Origin: Cohnella mopanensis
GTDB lineage: Bacteria; Bacillota; Bacilli; Paenibacillales; Paenibacillaceae
NCBI RefSeq assembly: GCF_022352055.1
Contig: NZ_JAKRWM010000014.1
Coordinates: 124,001-188,000, forward strand
DNA length: 64,000 bases
Direction: 5' to 3'
Shown: positions 55,638 through 64,000 of the stretch, in pieces
How the letters are laid out: each line of letters opens with the position of its first letter
Position numbering within the stretch: the first letter of the stretch is position 1
The notes under the pieces: generated by a model
Told to the model about the DNA's origin: nothing
The model's input: only the letters and a program-made list of their open reading frames with translations
The model's database searches: none
Position numbers and translations under genes: made by a program

Positions 55638-55690
55638 TATAATGTATTTTAGATAAATGAAACGATGTTTCATCAGTTGAAACATCGTTC
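55638..55690 (+). promoter_or_regulatory. -10 box and TetR-like palindromic operator
   Basis: TATAAT (55638-55643) is followed by ATGAAACGATGTTTCAT (55657-55673), a palindrome of seven-base arms around GAT, and by the half-matching GAAACATCGTT (55679-55689); the two together also form an 11-base hairpin. TGAAACnnnGTTTCA is a common TetR-family operator shape. It lies about 70 bases before the methyltransferase gene. Confidence 0.6.
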
Positions 55691-55742
55691 ATGATCCTTT
55701 CGGCAATCGCCTAGAATCTCTGGAGTGGGAGAGTGAAGTCCA

Positions 55743-56498
55743 GTGAATAGCAAAGAACGGTTCTCTAGCAGAGTAGATAATTATCAGAAATATCGCCCCA
55801 GTTATCCGTCGGAAGCGGTGGATTATTTGTACGAGGTTATCGGCTTGAACGCGAATTCGGAGGTGCTGGACGTTGGAGCGGGAACGGGTATATTCTCCAG
55901 GTTGCTGCTAGAGAGGGGGACGTCCGTTACGGCGGTAGAGCCGAACGAAGCGATGCGGGAAGCGGCTGTGTCGGCTTCGAAGGGGGACCCGAATTTCCGT
56001 GCGGTACCGGGCTCCGCGGAGGAAACGGGATTGCCGGATCAATCGTACGATTATATCGTGAGCGCGCAGGCTTTCCACTGGTTCGATCAGGCGGCGGCGA
56101 AGAAGGAGTTCGGTCGGGTGCTAAGGCCCGGCGGCAAAGCGATATTGGTGTGGAATTCACGCTTGACGAGCGGCACGCCTTTTCTCGAAGAGTATGAGGA
56201 GTTATTGCATTCCCTCGGCACGGATTACGGCAAAGTAAACCATCGAAATATCTCGCGCGAGATGCTGCTCTCCTTTTTCAAGCCCGGTTCTCTGAGGGAA
56301 GCGCGTTTCTCGATCCGGCAAGTGTTTGATTTCGAAGGGTTGAGCGGGCGGTTGTTCTCTTCGTCCTACAGTCCGCAAGAGGGACACCCTAACTACGAGC
56401 TCATGGTAAAGGCGTTACGGGAGTTATTCGACCGGAATGAGCACAATGGGACGGTAAACTTCGACTATGAGACGGAAATTTACTGGGGCGAGGTATGA
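55743..56498 (+). CDS. Class I SAM-dependent methyltransferase
   Basis: A 251-residue methyltransferase. Motif I is VLDVGAGTGIFSRLL (about residues 41-55), followed by the acidic residue in TAVEPNEAM, GSAEETGLPDQSYDYIVSAQ and the post-motif LRPGGKAILVWNS, matching the Methyltransf_11 group (UbiE/TAM-like). The opening FSSRVDNYQKYRPSYP is characteristic of a common small-molecule branch. Substrate unknown. GTG start at 55743 after GGGAGAG. The TetR-like operator upstream hints at stress or drug induction; no regulator gene is adjacent. Confidence 0.88.
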   Translation: MNSKERFSSRVDNYQKYRPSYPSEAVDYLYEVIGLNANSEVLDVGAGTGIFSRLLLERGTSVTAVEPNEAMREAAVSASKGDPNFRAVPGSAEETGLPDQSYDYIVSAQAFHWFDQAAAKKEFGRVLRPGGKAILVWNSRLTSGTPFLEEYEELLHSLGTDYGKVNHRNISREMLLSFFKPGSLREARFSIRQVFDFEGLSGRLFSSSYSPQEGHPNYELMVKALRELFDRNEHNGTVNFDYETEIYWGEV

Positions 56499-56643
56499 AG
56501 TCGACTTTATTCTACATTATTCTTGCTCCATATTCCCTTGTGAAAATGAATCGGATTAAGTTTAAGACCAATCATGTTTTTGTTGATTAGCTTGGCCGTC
56601 GTATGGATGACCTTTAATGATATTTCCTGAAATTGCGAAATAT

Positions 56644-56822
56644 ATGGAAAAGTACAGTTATTTGGCTCGGGTTCTACCTCTAGAGAATAATTAATGGATA
56701 AGTACAGTTATTATGAGCGGTTAATGCCGAAAGGAGGACCCTTCCTCCGAAATAACTGTACTTTTCCCGTTATTATTATTTTTCGCCTCTCGGAGAGGCA
56801 CAATAAATGGATATATCCACTT
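56644..56822. repeat. Intergenic inverted-repeat element, copy 2
   Basis: The 420-base gap 56499-56918 holds no gene. An 18-base perfect inverted repeat has arms GGAAAAGTACAGTTATTT (56644-56661) and AAATAACTGTACTTTTCC (56748-56765). AAGTACAGTTATT recurs at 56698-56710; GCCTCTCGGAGAGGC (56783-56797) is a short hairpin; and a near-palindrome centred on TGGATATATCCA spans 56801-56822. The blocks CCGAAATAACTGTA and ATAAATGGAT are shared with the element at 13.6 kb. Confidence 0.65.
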
Positions 56823-56854
56823 ATCGAAAAAACGTCCATCAAGCTCTAGCATCA

Positions 56855-56882
56855 GAAAAACCGTCAGGATACCCTGACGGTT
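56855..56882 (-). terminator. Intrinsic terminator of metY
   Basis: Twelve-base stem AAAACCGTCAGG / CCTGACGGTTTT with a four-base loop; on the minus strand it ends in TTTTTCTG. Confidence 0.88.
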
Positions 56883-56918
56883 TTCTTTGTAATGTTATGA
56901 ATGCAGGAATCAAAAGAT

Positions 56919-58315
<1,397 letters not shown>

Positions 58316-58340
58316 TGCTCTTTTTCTAATTCCGATTATA

Positions 58341-58368
58341 TTTATAGGATTTATATGGATAATAACAA
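58341..58368 (-). promoter_or_regulatory. metY promoter
   Basis: On the minus strand TTGTTA (58368-58363), 16-base spacer, TATAAA (58346-58341); transcription would start near 58333. A GGAATTA sequence just downstream recalls part of the CymR site but is too short to rely on. Confidence 0.5.
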
Positions 58369-58467
58369 GTTTTACGGAATACGTCAACAAGTTTTCAACG
58401 AAGATGCCTGTCCCGCCGTCCAATAGGGTATGATGGAGTTGTGGAAGAAAAACAAGGGAGAGCAGCT

Positions 58468-59046
58468 ATGAAATTCGGATTCGACATCGATGATACGATA
58501 CTTAATTTACGAGAGCACGCCTTTCGAATCTATAACGTCAAATTAAACAGGCAAGTAGGAATAGATGCTTTTCGCGCATTAACGACGATTCCGATCCATG
58601 AGGCATTCGGATTGTCCGTAGAAGAAGGACGGCAATTATGGAATGAGCATCGGGATGAAATTTATTATTCGGCTCCCCCGTTCGATGATGCGGTTCAGAC
58701 GCTGCAGGAGCTCGAAGGCCAAGGGCATGAAATTTATTACGTGACCGCCCGTAATCCGGAACACTGCGAAAGAACGAAGAGCGCGCTGATCAAGGCAGGT
58801 TTCCCGGTTCAGGATGACCGTTTCTATTGCGGGATGGCGGATTCCGAGAAGGTTCATATTTTACGGAAGTTAGGGTTGGATTACTATTTCGACGACAAAC
58901 CGGCGGTACTTGATACGTTAAGCGAGTTGGAGATGTTCGTATATGCTAAGGACAATCCGTATAACAGACACTTGAATATTCCGCGAATCGTGAACTGGTG
59001 CGAGTTGCTGGAGATTATCAAGCGAGCTAACCCATCTAGCGAATGA
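58468..59046 (+). CDS. HAD-family 5'-nucleotidase (NT5C-like)
   Basis: A 192-residue HAD phosphatase. Motif I FDIDDTIL carries the nucleophile and acid/base Asp; motif II is YYVTARNPE; the Lys/Asp motifs are SEKVHILRKLGLDYYFDDKP. The helical cap between motifs I and II and the overall length fit the NT5C deoxyribonucleotidase-like group. Substrate unknown. The ATG at 58468 after AAGGGAGAG is chosen over the GTG at 58441. The 3' end overlaps the convergent DUF7948 gene by 11 bases. Confidence 0.85.
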   Translation: MKFGFDIDDTILNLREHAFRIYNVKLNRQVGIDAFRALTTIPIHEAFGLSVEEGRQLWNEHRDEIYYSAPPFDDAVQTLQELEGQGHEIYYVTARNPEHCERTKSALIKAGFPVQDDRFYCGMADSEKVHILRKLGLDYYFDDKPAVLDTLSELEMFVYAKDNPYNRHLNIPRIVNWCELLEIIKRANPSSE

Positions 59047-59746
59047 TGAGATCAAGTTCCCTATCGTAGCCTTCCGGGAGCACGAATCCCACCTTGTTAG
59101 CTCCGCAAGACTCGCATTGAAGCTCATATCGGCAGATGATAGGCAAGACTTCCGATTGTTTGGCCTGATAGGCAACCGGCTTCGCATCCACAAGCACGCC
59201 TAGCCCTGTGTCGATGATCAAGTCGCCTGCTTCGTTCAGATGAATATCGTGGCATCCTTCGCAGGTGAATCGAATATCTTCGGGCCGTCCGTTCGGACGA
59301 ATGATCCATTCGAAAGCTAGCGACTGATCTTGCTCCTGAATGAGGACATCGATTCCCGCCCAAAGCTCTCGGCAAATGACTTTCCGATAGGGAGTCAGGT
59401 TCATGAATCGGCATGTGGATCTAGGGCCGATGAAGTAATGGAAGGAGCCGGCTTCCTGGTCTAATCCTTCTACGATCGCATCCCCGGAAGCGCCGACGAA
59501 TTTCCAAACCAGATGAAGAGCCGTTGAGCTTTCGTGGGGCCTGAATAGCGTCATACTGACTTCTTGCGCGGATATGCCTACGTAGTAGCCTAATTTCTGC
59601 GCGATGAAAGAGACGTTAGCGTCAGCTTGTCCTTGATTGGGGATGAATAGCAGGGGCTGTTGCCGATAGACTTCCGAGAAGGTGGGTAAAAACTCGTTCT
59701 CAGCGGGCATCCTGAACGCCTCCCCATCGTACTTCACCGTTAGCAT
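59036..59746 (-). CDS. Stand-alone DUF7948-like domain protein
   Basis: A 236-residue protein with no signal peptide. FIPNQGQADANVSFIAQKLG, GSFHYFIGPRSTCRFMNLTP, YRKVICRELWAGIDVLIQ and FEWIIRPNGRPEDIRFTCEG follow the pattern of the N-terminal domain (DUF7948) of secreted SBBP beta-propeller-repeat proteins, which is normally followed by many propeller repeats. Here the domain ends the protein, with a Cys-containing tail (YELQCESCGANKVGFVLPEG). It is either a cytoplasmic derivative or the start of a truncated ancestral gene. Function unknown. Confidence 0.75.
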   Translation of the reverse strand: MLTVKYDGEAFRMPAENEFLPTFSEVYRQQPLLFIPNQGQADANVSFIAQKLGYYVGISAQEVSMTLFRPHESSTALHLVWKFVGASGDAIVEGLDQEAGSFHYFIGPRSTCRFMNLTPYRKVICRELWAGIDVLIQEQDQSLAFEWIIRPNGRPEDIRFTCEGCHDIHLNEAGDLIIDTGLGVLVDAKPVAYQAKQSEVLPIICRYELQCESCGANKVGFVLPEGYDRELDLIIR

Positions 59747-59805
59747 CGGTTGAGGATATGAAGGAAGCAGTTTGTCTTATTCCGAAAAAGTAGGAGGCGT
59801 TGTTG

Positions 59806-60234
59806 ATGGAATGGAATTACTACAATACATTCATTACGGTTTCGAAAGATTGCCCGGCAGAGAGAGGCATCGTCCCCCCGGAGAAGAAAAGCGGCAAAAC
59901 GAAACCAGGGATTGAATACGAATTAGTCTTTAACCATCCGTATGGTTATACGCAGGAAGATGTGTTGTTCGAAACCCACGTACGGCACAAGGACGTTCCC
60001 GAAGAGGAGTTATCCGCTCGGCGGAATGACATTCGCAGCGCCTTTTTCTCGAAACCGATGGCATGCTTGCGGGCTTCTATGCTGCCGAAGAAGTACGGAT
60101 GGGGACTGCACTTCAACGCGGAAGGCAAAGTTGCCCTTGTCGCGAGAGAGTCGGCGGAATACGACCATTACGCGAATGGCGGGGAAGAGGGCTTGAAGGT
60201 AGTCGCCGCTATGCGGAATAGTAAGGAGAAGTAG
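59806..60234 (+). CDS. DUF6157 family protein
   Basis: A 142-residue soluble protein. YYNTFITVSKDCPAERGIVP, IEYELVFNHPYGYTQEDVLF, SKPMACLRASMLPKKYGWGL and VALVARESAEYDHY match the conserved blocks of DUF6157, a family of unknown function. The ATG at 59806 is eight bases after AGGAGG, so it is preferred over two in-frame TTG codons at 59800 and 59803. Confidence 0.87.
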   Translation: MEWNYYNTFITVSKDCPAERGIVPPEKKSGKTKPGIEYELVFNHPYGYTQEDVLFETHVRHKDVPEEELSARRNDIRSAFFSKPMACLRASMLPKKYGWGLHFNAEGKVALVARESAEYDHYANGGEEGLKVVAAMRNSKEK

Positions 60235-60260
60235 GACGAATCGGCGATACGCAAAGATTA

Positions 60261-60312
60261 AGGGGTTGATCTATTAGACGGTGTTACGTCTGAAGATCAA
60301 CCCCTGTTTCTT
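60261..60312. terminator. Bidirectional intrinsic terminator
   Basis: AGGGGTTGATC (60261-60271) pairs with GATCAACCCCT (60295-60305), with an AGAC/GTCT inner stem, then GTTTCTT; it lies between DUF6157 and the convergent DUF4328-like gene. Confidence 0.85.
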
Positions 60313-61033
60313 ATCCTTTTACATTAGGCTCAATGCCTTTCGAAAGGTTGTTGGAAACCCAATCGGGAGCGTCCAATTTAGGTGTCTCAAGTTCGGGAGT
60401 GCTCAACTCGGGAGTGCTCAACTCGGGAGAGTCTAACTCCGATACCGCCGATTGCCGACTAAGACAGGCGTTCTTCAATCCCCGGGACACCAGAATGCAC
60501 AAAACCAGGAATAAGGTATACAAAGCGACGTCAAAGATGCTCGATACTAGATATAGCGTTGCGCTAGGTTCTTCCATTCTAGTAATAACTCGATTTAGCC
60601 CGCTGGTAACGAAGAATAAAGTAATGAGCGGGGCTGCCAATCCGCTAATGAATCGTCCTTGTTTGAGAGTGGCGGGTAATCTTTGCATATACTGCCCCAT
60701 CCTGTAATAGGTGGAGGGAATTCCGTAGAAGTTGAAGAAAGGGATCATCATGCAAGCGAGCGACATGCCCGGCGTGCGGGAATAGAACGGGAATAAATCT
60801 CTTAAGTCCACATGAACGCGATAAATCCAAATTAAGTAAATGATGAGCACGATGTAGTAGAGTACGGAGGCACATATGCCGACAAACCCATCCAAGGAAT
60901 AAGCGTAATCCAAGTATAAGTCAACGTCGATCGCAAAGACGATGGTACACAACAGACTGATGGATACTAAGGCAACTAAAGCCCAAAGCAAAATTTTGAG
61001 CACGTTCGACATCACTTCCGAATAAAGCCTCAT
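60311..61033 (-). CDS. DUF4328-like membrane protein with repetitive tail
   Basis: A 240-residue protein with about five membrane helices. YLIWIYRVHVDLRDLFP, RTPGMSLACMMIPFFNFYGI and MGQYMQR resemble the DUF4328 family (WxxRAxxN-like and PGWAVGWWFIPxxN-like positions, here divergent). The C-terminal tail carries five-residue repeats (SELDSPELSTPELSTPELET) encoded by a 15-base tandem repeat. It is 16 bases downstream of the Lon-like protease gene, in one operon. Function unknown. Confidence 0.72.
   Translation of the reverse strand: MRLYSEVMSNVLKILLWALVALVSISLLCTIVFAIDVDLYLDYAYSLDGFVGICASVLYYIVLIIYLIWIYRVHVDLRDLFPFYSRTPGMSLACMMIPFFNFYGIPSTYYRMGQYMQRLPATLKQGRFISGLAAPLITLFFVTSGLNRVITRMEEPSATLYLVSSIFDVALYTLFLVLCILVSRGLKNACLSRQSAVSELDSPELSTPELSTPELETPKLDAPDWVSNNLSKGIEPNVKG
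60391..60440. repeat. 15-base tandem repeat inside coding sequence
   Basis: Three to four copies of a unit resembling CTCGGGAGTGCTCAA, encoding SPELS/TPELS pentapeptides; prone to copy-number change. Confidence 0.8.
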
Positions 61034-61049
61034 TTATAGAACTCTCCTC

Positions 61050-61847
61050 TTAGGATGGATTTAGGTTTCTTAGAAAATCCAGCGCGTCTTCCATGGTATC
61101 CACGGGAACGATCTCAAGCCGCAAGCCCAGTTCCTTAGCCACTAAAACGGCTTCTTCTTCATTGCTTAAACCTTCGTAGTAGAACCGTTCTTTGTCCTTA
61201 GGAACGAAAAAATAGTCCGCTCCGGCCTGCTCGGCCGTCCGAAGCTTATCGCGGATCGCACCAACGGATCCGACAGAATGATCGGGTTCTATTGTTCCGG
61301 TTCCCGAGATGATATATCGTCCGTTAGCGGAGAAATCCTCCTCTTGGGCTTCTTCCACTAACCCGATGGCTAGCATAAGCCCTAATGAATCGCCGTAATA
61401 ATCGGCCGTTTCTTCGATCAAGCTGTCCAACCTTTGATCGAATTCATCCTCGGTTACCGGGTTCTCCGTTTCATCTTCGACAGAAGTGATCGCGTTCATG
61501 ATCGTCTCGTCGCGGGCTTCTTCGCCGATCTCCTTTAGTTCGGTAAAGCTATCTGCCGCGGAAGCGTCGGCAGGCGCGAATTCCGCATCGGGGAATGCCC
61601 TTTGGGTGGACCAACGCTCGAATAAATTACGAGTGAAGCCCTCGCGCACATAACAGAAATGAACGCTGCCGTTGACCCCGATATCCTGAACGGAAACAAT
61701 CTCGCCGGGCGCGGAGAACACGTAATAGCGAGGGAGGAAGCAGATAATCGCGGCGCTTACGGGGAGAAGGAGGAGTAGACTTACGATGATGATTTCGGGG
61801 CGAACCCGTCTTTTCGTTTGGTTAGCACTCAACTGCACACAACCCAT
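61050..61847 (-). CDS. Membrane-anchored Lon-like serine protease
   Basis: A 265-residue protein with one N-terminal helix (about 17-38) and an external Lon-type proteolytic domain. YGDSLGLMLAIGLVEEA corresponds to the Lon GPSAG segment with the catalytic Ser, and GTIEPDHSVGSVGAIRDKL to the region with the catalytic Lys (in IRDKL), followed by QAGADYFFVP. This resembles the YlbL-type proteases but lacks their PDZ domain; instead residues about 75-145 are acidic and helical. The start is tentative: GTGGGAC lies rather far from the ATG at 61847. It is first in an operon with the DUF4328-like gene. Confidence 0.82.
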   Translation of the reverse strand: MGCVQLSANQTKRRVRPEIIIVSLLLLLPVSAAIICFLPRYYVFSAPGEIVSVQDIGVNGSVHFCYVREGFTRNLFERWSTQRAFPDAEFAPADASAADSFTELKEIGEEARDETIMNAITSVEDETENPVTEDEFDQRLDSLIEETADYYGDSLGLMLAIGLVEEAQEEDFSANGRYIISGTGTIEPDHSVGSVGAIRDKLRTAEQAGADYFFVPKDKERFYYEGLSNEEEAVLVAKELGLRLEIVPVDTMEDALDFLRNLNPS

Positions 61848-61951
61848 TCTTGTAAAAATGTCCCACTGCTATCAATAATTCGACGATAATCTATTAATTC
61901 CTTCAAAATAAGTCATTCTCATCGTGCATGGAAGAGCTATACCTTGCTCCA

Positions 61952-61960
61952 TTCGACAAA
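61952..61960 (-). promoter_or_regulatory. Spo0A box in a divergent promoter region
   Basis: TTCGACAAA on the plus strand is TTTGTCGAA, an exact Spo0A-box consensus. A near match (TTCGACGAT) lies at 61879-61887. The box lies between the protease operon and the chemoreceptor gene and could act on either. The same gap (61848-62052) has a direct repeat AGAGTTAA (61991 and 62011). Confidence 0.55.
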
Positions 61961-62052
61961 TTTTACACAAGACGCGCCTATGGATGATTCAGAGTTAAAT
62001 ATTTCCTATTAGAGTTAATCTAAGTACGGTTGACTCTATAGGAGGAATACGC

Positions 62053-64000
62053 GTGATCGTTAGAGAGAAATGGAATTGGAAAGTTTGGTTTTCGGGGTTT
62101 CGTACGATCCAGAATCAATTTTTGATGATATTCCTGTCCGCTATTCTCGTTATCCTGATCGCGATGACGGCCGTAAGCTATTCTTTCTCCCGTCAACTAA
62201 TTAAGGATGGCATAGAGGACAAGCTGAGAAGCCAGACTCATCAATACGTGAACGAGATCGGGAACAAGCTCCTATCTACGATATTAACTCCGCAGACCTT
62301 AGCCCCGGTAGTAGAGGCGAACGGAACGCTAGGGGGGAACGTCGTTTACGGAGATCCCTATGCGGACGAGGCGACCGGGACCGTAATGGTTAAGGTTTCG
62401 GTTCCTTATTATGATGAGGAGCAAACCTTCGTTGGCTATGCGACGCAGGACATTAGCTTGGATAGCATACAGCAGCTAGTCGGAAGCATTTCGGTTGGCA
62501 GGAACGGTTCGGCTTTCCTGATCGATAAGAACGGATGGGTTCTGGCGGACAAAGATTACGTCAAGATCATGAAGGTGAAGCTGACGGAGGATACTAACGA
62601 ATCTTTAGCCGGATTAGCGGAGACCATGCTTGGCAGCTCCGTGACGGGCAAGACCGAAGCGGACGACACTGTAGAAGAAAGTAGTCCAAGCGAGAGCGCA
62701 GAAGTTGAAGAAGTATCCAACCCCGACGAGGTTGGGAGCGAGGATACGGAGAGCGACCTGAGCGATCTAGGCTTGGAGATCGATCTGGGTTCCGGGGAGG
62801 AAGACACGATAACCGAGGAAGCTCCCGGGGCAGTCGAGATCCTGAATAGTCCTATCGAGATCGTCGAAGGAACAGGGACTTACGATAAGATGGGACGAAC
62901 GATGAGAGCATACTATGCCACGATTCCCGACGCAGGCTGGAAACTTGCGCTTACGATTCCCGAGAGCGAGCTGTATGGGCCGTTATTCAAGCTGTTCGAG
63001 CCGCTGACTCTCCTCATTATCGCGGCCTGCGTCATCGTCTCCATAGGCGCGTATCTCTATAGTCGCTACATTCTCAAGAATGTAAGGGATATTAACCGGC
63101 TAGCGATCGCGATGGCGGAAGGCGACTTTACGAAGCGGACGCAGTTGCGTTCCGGCAACGAGCTGCAGAGATTAGGCAATAGCTTTAACCAGACGTTGGA
63201 TGGATTATGCGATACGATGGACGACATCTCGCAATCTTCCATTGCGATGTCGTCCCACGCGAATCAGATGAAGAGCGGTGCGGAGGAGACGACTCGCGCG
63301 GCGGAAGAGATCGCAAGTTCCATTCAGAGCGTGTCCGAAGGCGCGGACAACGAGGCGAGAATCGTTCTGGGATTCAAGGAAGTCGCGCAGGACGTACTTG
63401 GACAGGTTAAAGAGATTAACGTGAGCACGGAGCGCATGAAGGAAGTGGCTGCGAAAGCCCGCAAGGCTTCGGAGACGGGCACTAATTCGTTAGCCCACGT
63501 CATCGTTCAGATGGATGCCATCTATGAATCGGTCCAAGCCTCTTCGAATGACGTGTTGAAGCTGAAGCAGCATTCGAACGCGATAGACGAAATTTTAGCG
63601 TTCATTACGTCGATCGCTTCCCAGACTAGCCTTCTCTCGCTGAATGCGGCGATCGAAGCGGCCAGGGCGGGCGAGTCCGGCAAAGGTTTCTCGGTCGTAT
63701 CGATGGAAATACGCAAGCTGGCCGACCAGTCGGCGACGGCTGCAGGGGATATAAGCAAGCTGCTGGCGGAAGTTCAAGCCTCGATCTCTCAAGCTGCGGC
63801 AAGCATGGAGCAAGGAACCGGAGCGGCGGAAACGGGAAGGGAATTGGCACGGGAGGCGGAGAAGTCGTTCGGCGCCATCGGGAGCAGCATCGAGAAGGTA
63901 ACGCAGCAAGCGTCCGGGGTCTACGATTTTGCTCGTCAGATCGAAGCAAGCGCGGGGAGTATGACTTCTTCGGTGAAGGATATGCTGCTGCTCGCTTCTA
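62053..64000 (+). CDS. Methyl-accepting chemotaxis protein, cut by window end
   Basis: At least 649 residues; the reading frame runs past the window edge. GTG start after AGGAGG (62041). Helix one (about 23-45), a shortened Cache sensor (about 50-310; [56 protein letters not shown]), helix two (about 318-340), HAMP (about 340-395), and a signalling domain with [20 protein letters not shown]. Two oddities: the membrane-distal part is about half the usual length, and a Glu/Asp/Ser-rich low-complexity insert of roughly 65 residues (about 205-270) interrupts the sensor between the VLADKD strand and the [19 protein letters not shown] strand. Ligand unknown. Confidence 0.9.
   Translation, partial: MIVREKWNWKVWFSGFRTIQNQFLMIFLSAILVILIAMTAVSYSFSRQLIKDGIEDKLRSQTHQYVNEIGNKLLSTILTPQTLAPVVEANGTLGGNVVYGDPYADEATGTVMVKVSVPYYDEEQTFVGYATQDISLDSIQQLVGSISVGRNGSAFLIDKNGWVLADKDYVKIMKVKLTEDTNESLAGLAETMLGSSVTGKTEADDTVEESSPSESAEVEEVSNPDEVGSEDTESDLSDLGLEIDLGSGEEDTITEEAPGAVEILNSPIEIVEGTGTYDKMGRTMRAYYATIPDAGWKLALTIPESELYGPLFKLFEPLTLLIIAACVIVSIGAYLYSRYILKNVRDINRLAIAMAEGDFTKRTQLRSGNELQRLGNSFNQTLDGLCDTMDDISQSSIAMSSHANQMKSGAEETTRAAEEIASSIQSVSEGADNEARIVLGFKEVAQDVLGQVKEINVSTERMKEVAAKARKASETGTNSLAHVIVQMDAIYESVQASSNDVLKLKQHSNAIDEILAFITSIASQTSLLSLNAAIEAARAGESGKGFSVVSMEIRKLADQSATAAGDISKLLAEVQASISQAAASMEQGTGAAETGRELAREAEKSFGAIGSSIEKVTQQASGVYDFARQIEASAGSMTSSVKDMLLLAS

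Overview
The window looks like chromosome of a Gram-positive, spore-forming soil bacterium of the Paenibacillaceae (Paenibacillus/Cohnella type). The signs are many lipoproteins, an S-layer-anchored (SLH) mannanase, YesM/YesN two-component pairs beside sugar-binding proteins, strong AGGAGG ribosome-binding sites with occasional GTG/TTG starts, exact Spo0A-box sequences, and intrinsic terminators after most units. I see no rRNA, tRNA, CRISPR array, intact insertion sequence or prophage. Species assignment is inference.

Layout. 1-7.7 kb: a secreted eight-repeat protein with a copper-amine-oxidase N-terminal domain, a TetR regulator divergent from a membrane protein, small membrane/hypothetical genes, and a coupled alpha/beta hydrolase + DUF1684 pair. 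7.7-13.5 kb: a complete Opp/Dpp-type peptide ABC operon (A-D-F-B-C) preceded by two exact Spo0A boxes. 13.5-22.8 kb: an intergenic repeat element, an AraC/GyrI-like regulator, a serine beta-lactamase-like lipoprotein, a 1560-residue SLH-GH26 mannanase, and a MarR repressor with two matching palindromic operators, one in front of itself and one in front of an NmrA-family oxidoreductase. 22.9-27.3 kb: an unusual sensor protein with two kinase cores and a REC domain, overlapping a REC-BTAD (SARP-like) regulator. 27.3-38.7 kb: exoA, murI, an operon joining a STAS protein, a PAS-PAS-GGDEF-EAL protein and a HemAT-like oxygen-sensing chemoreceptor, then an AbrB-type permease + MBL hydrolase, fabV, an M15 peptidase, a tandem DUF4190 pair duplicated together with its promoter, and a DEDDh exonuclease.

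38.8-55.6 kb is a carbohydrate region: a secreted GH3 enzyme with an inserted domain, a YesM-YesN two-component system translationally coupled to a sugar-binding lipoprotein, a Cache-type chemoreceptor, a sugar ABC transporter without its own ATPase, a cytoplasmic GH78-like hydrolase, and an orphan binding protein closely similar to the YesMN-coupled one. The likely flow is extracellular cleavage (GH3; GH26 elsewhere), binding and import, then intracellular trimming by the GH78-like enzyme, with a binding protein possibly acting as co-sensor for YesM. 55.7-64 kb: a methyltransferase behind a TetR-like palindrome, a second copy of the intergenic repeat element, metY with a mutually exclusive terminator/antiterminator leader, a HAD nucleotidase, a lone DUF7948 domain, DUF6157, a DUF4328 + Lon-like protease operon, and a chemoreceptor cut by the window end.

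The observations I rank highest are the metY leader attenuator, the Spo0A boxes at the opp operon, the two-copy inverted-repeat element, the YesMN-binding-protein module with its orphan paralog, the two-core sensor kinase with its BTAD regulator, and the HemAT/c-di-GMP/STAS operon.
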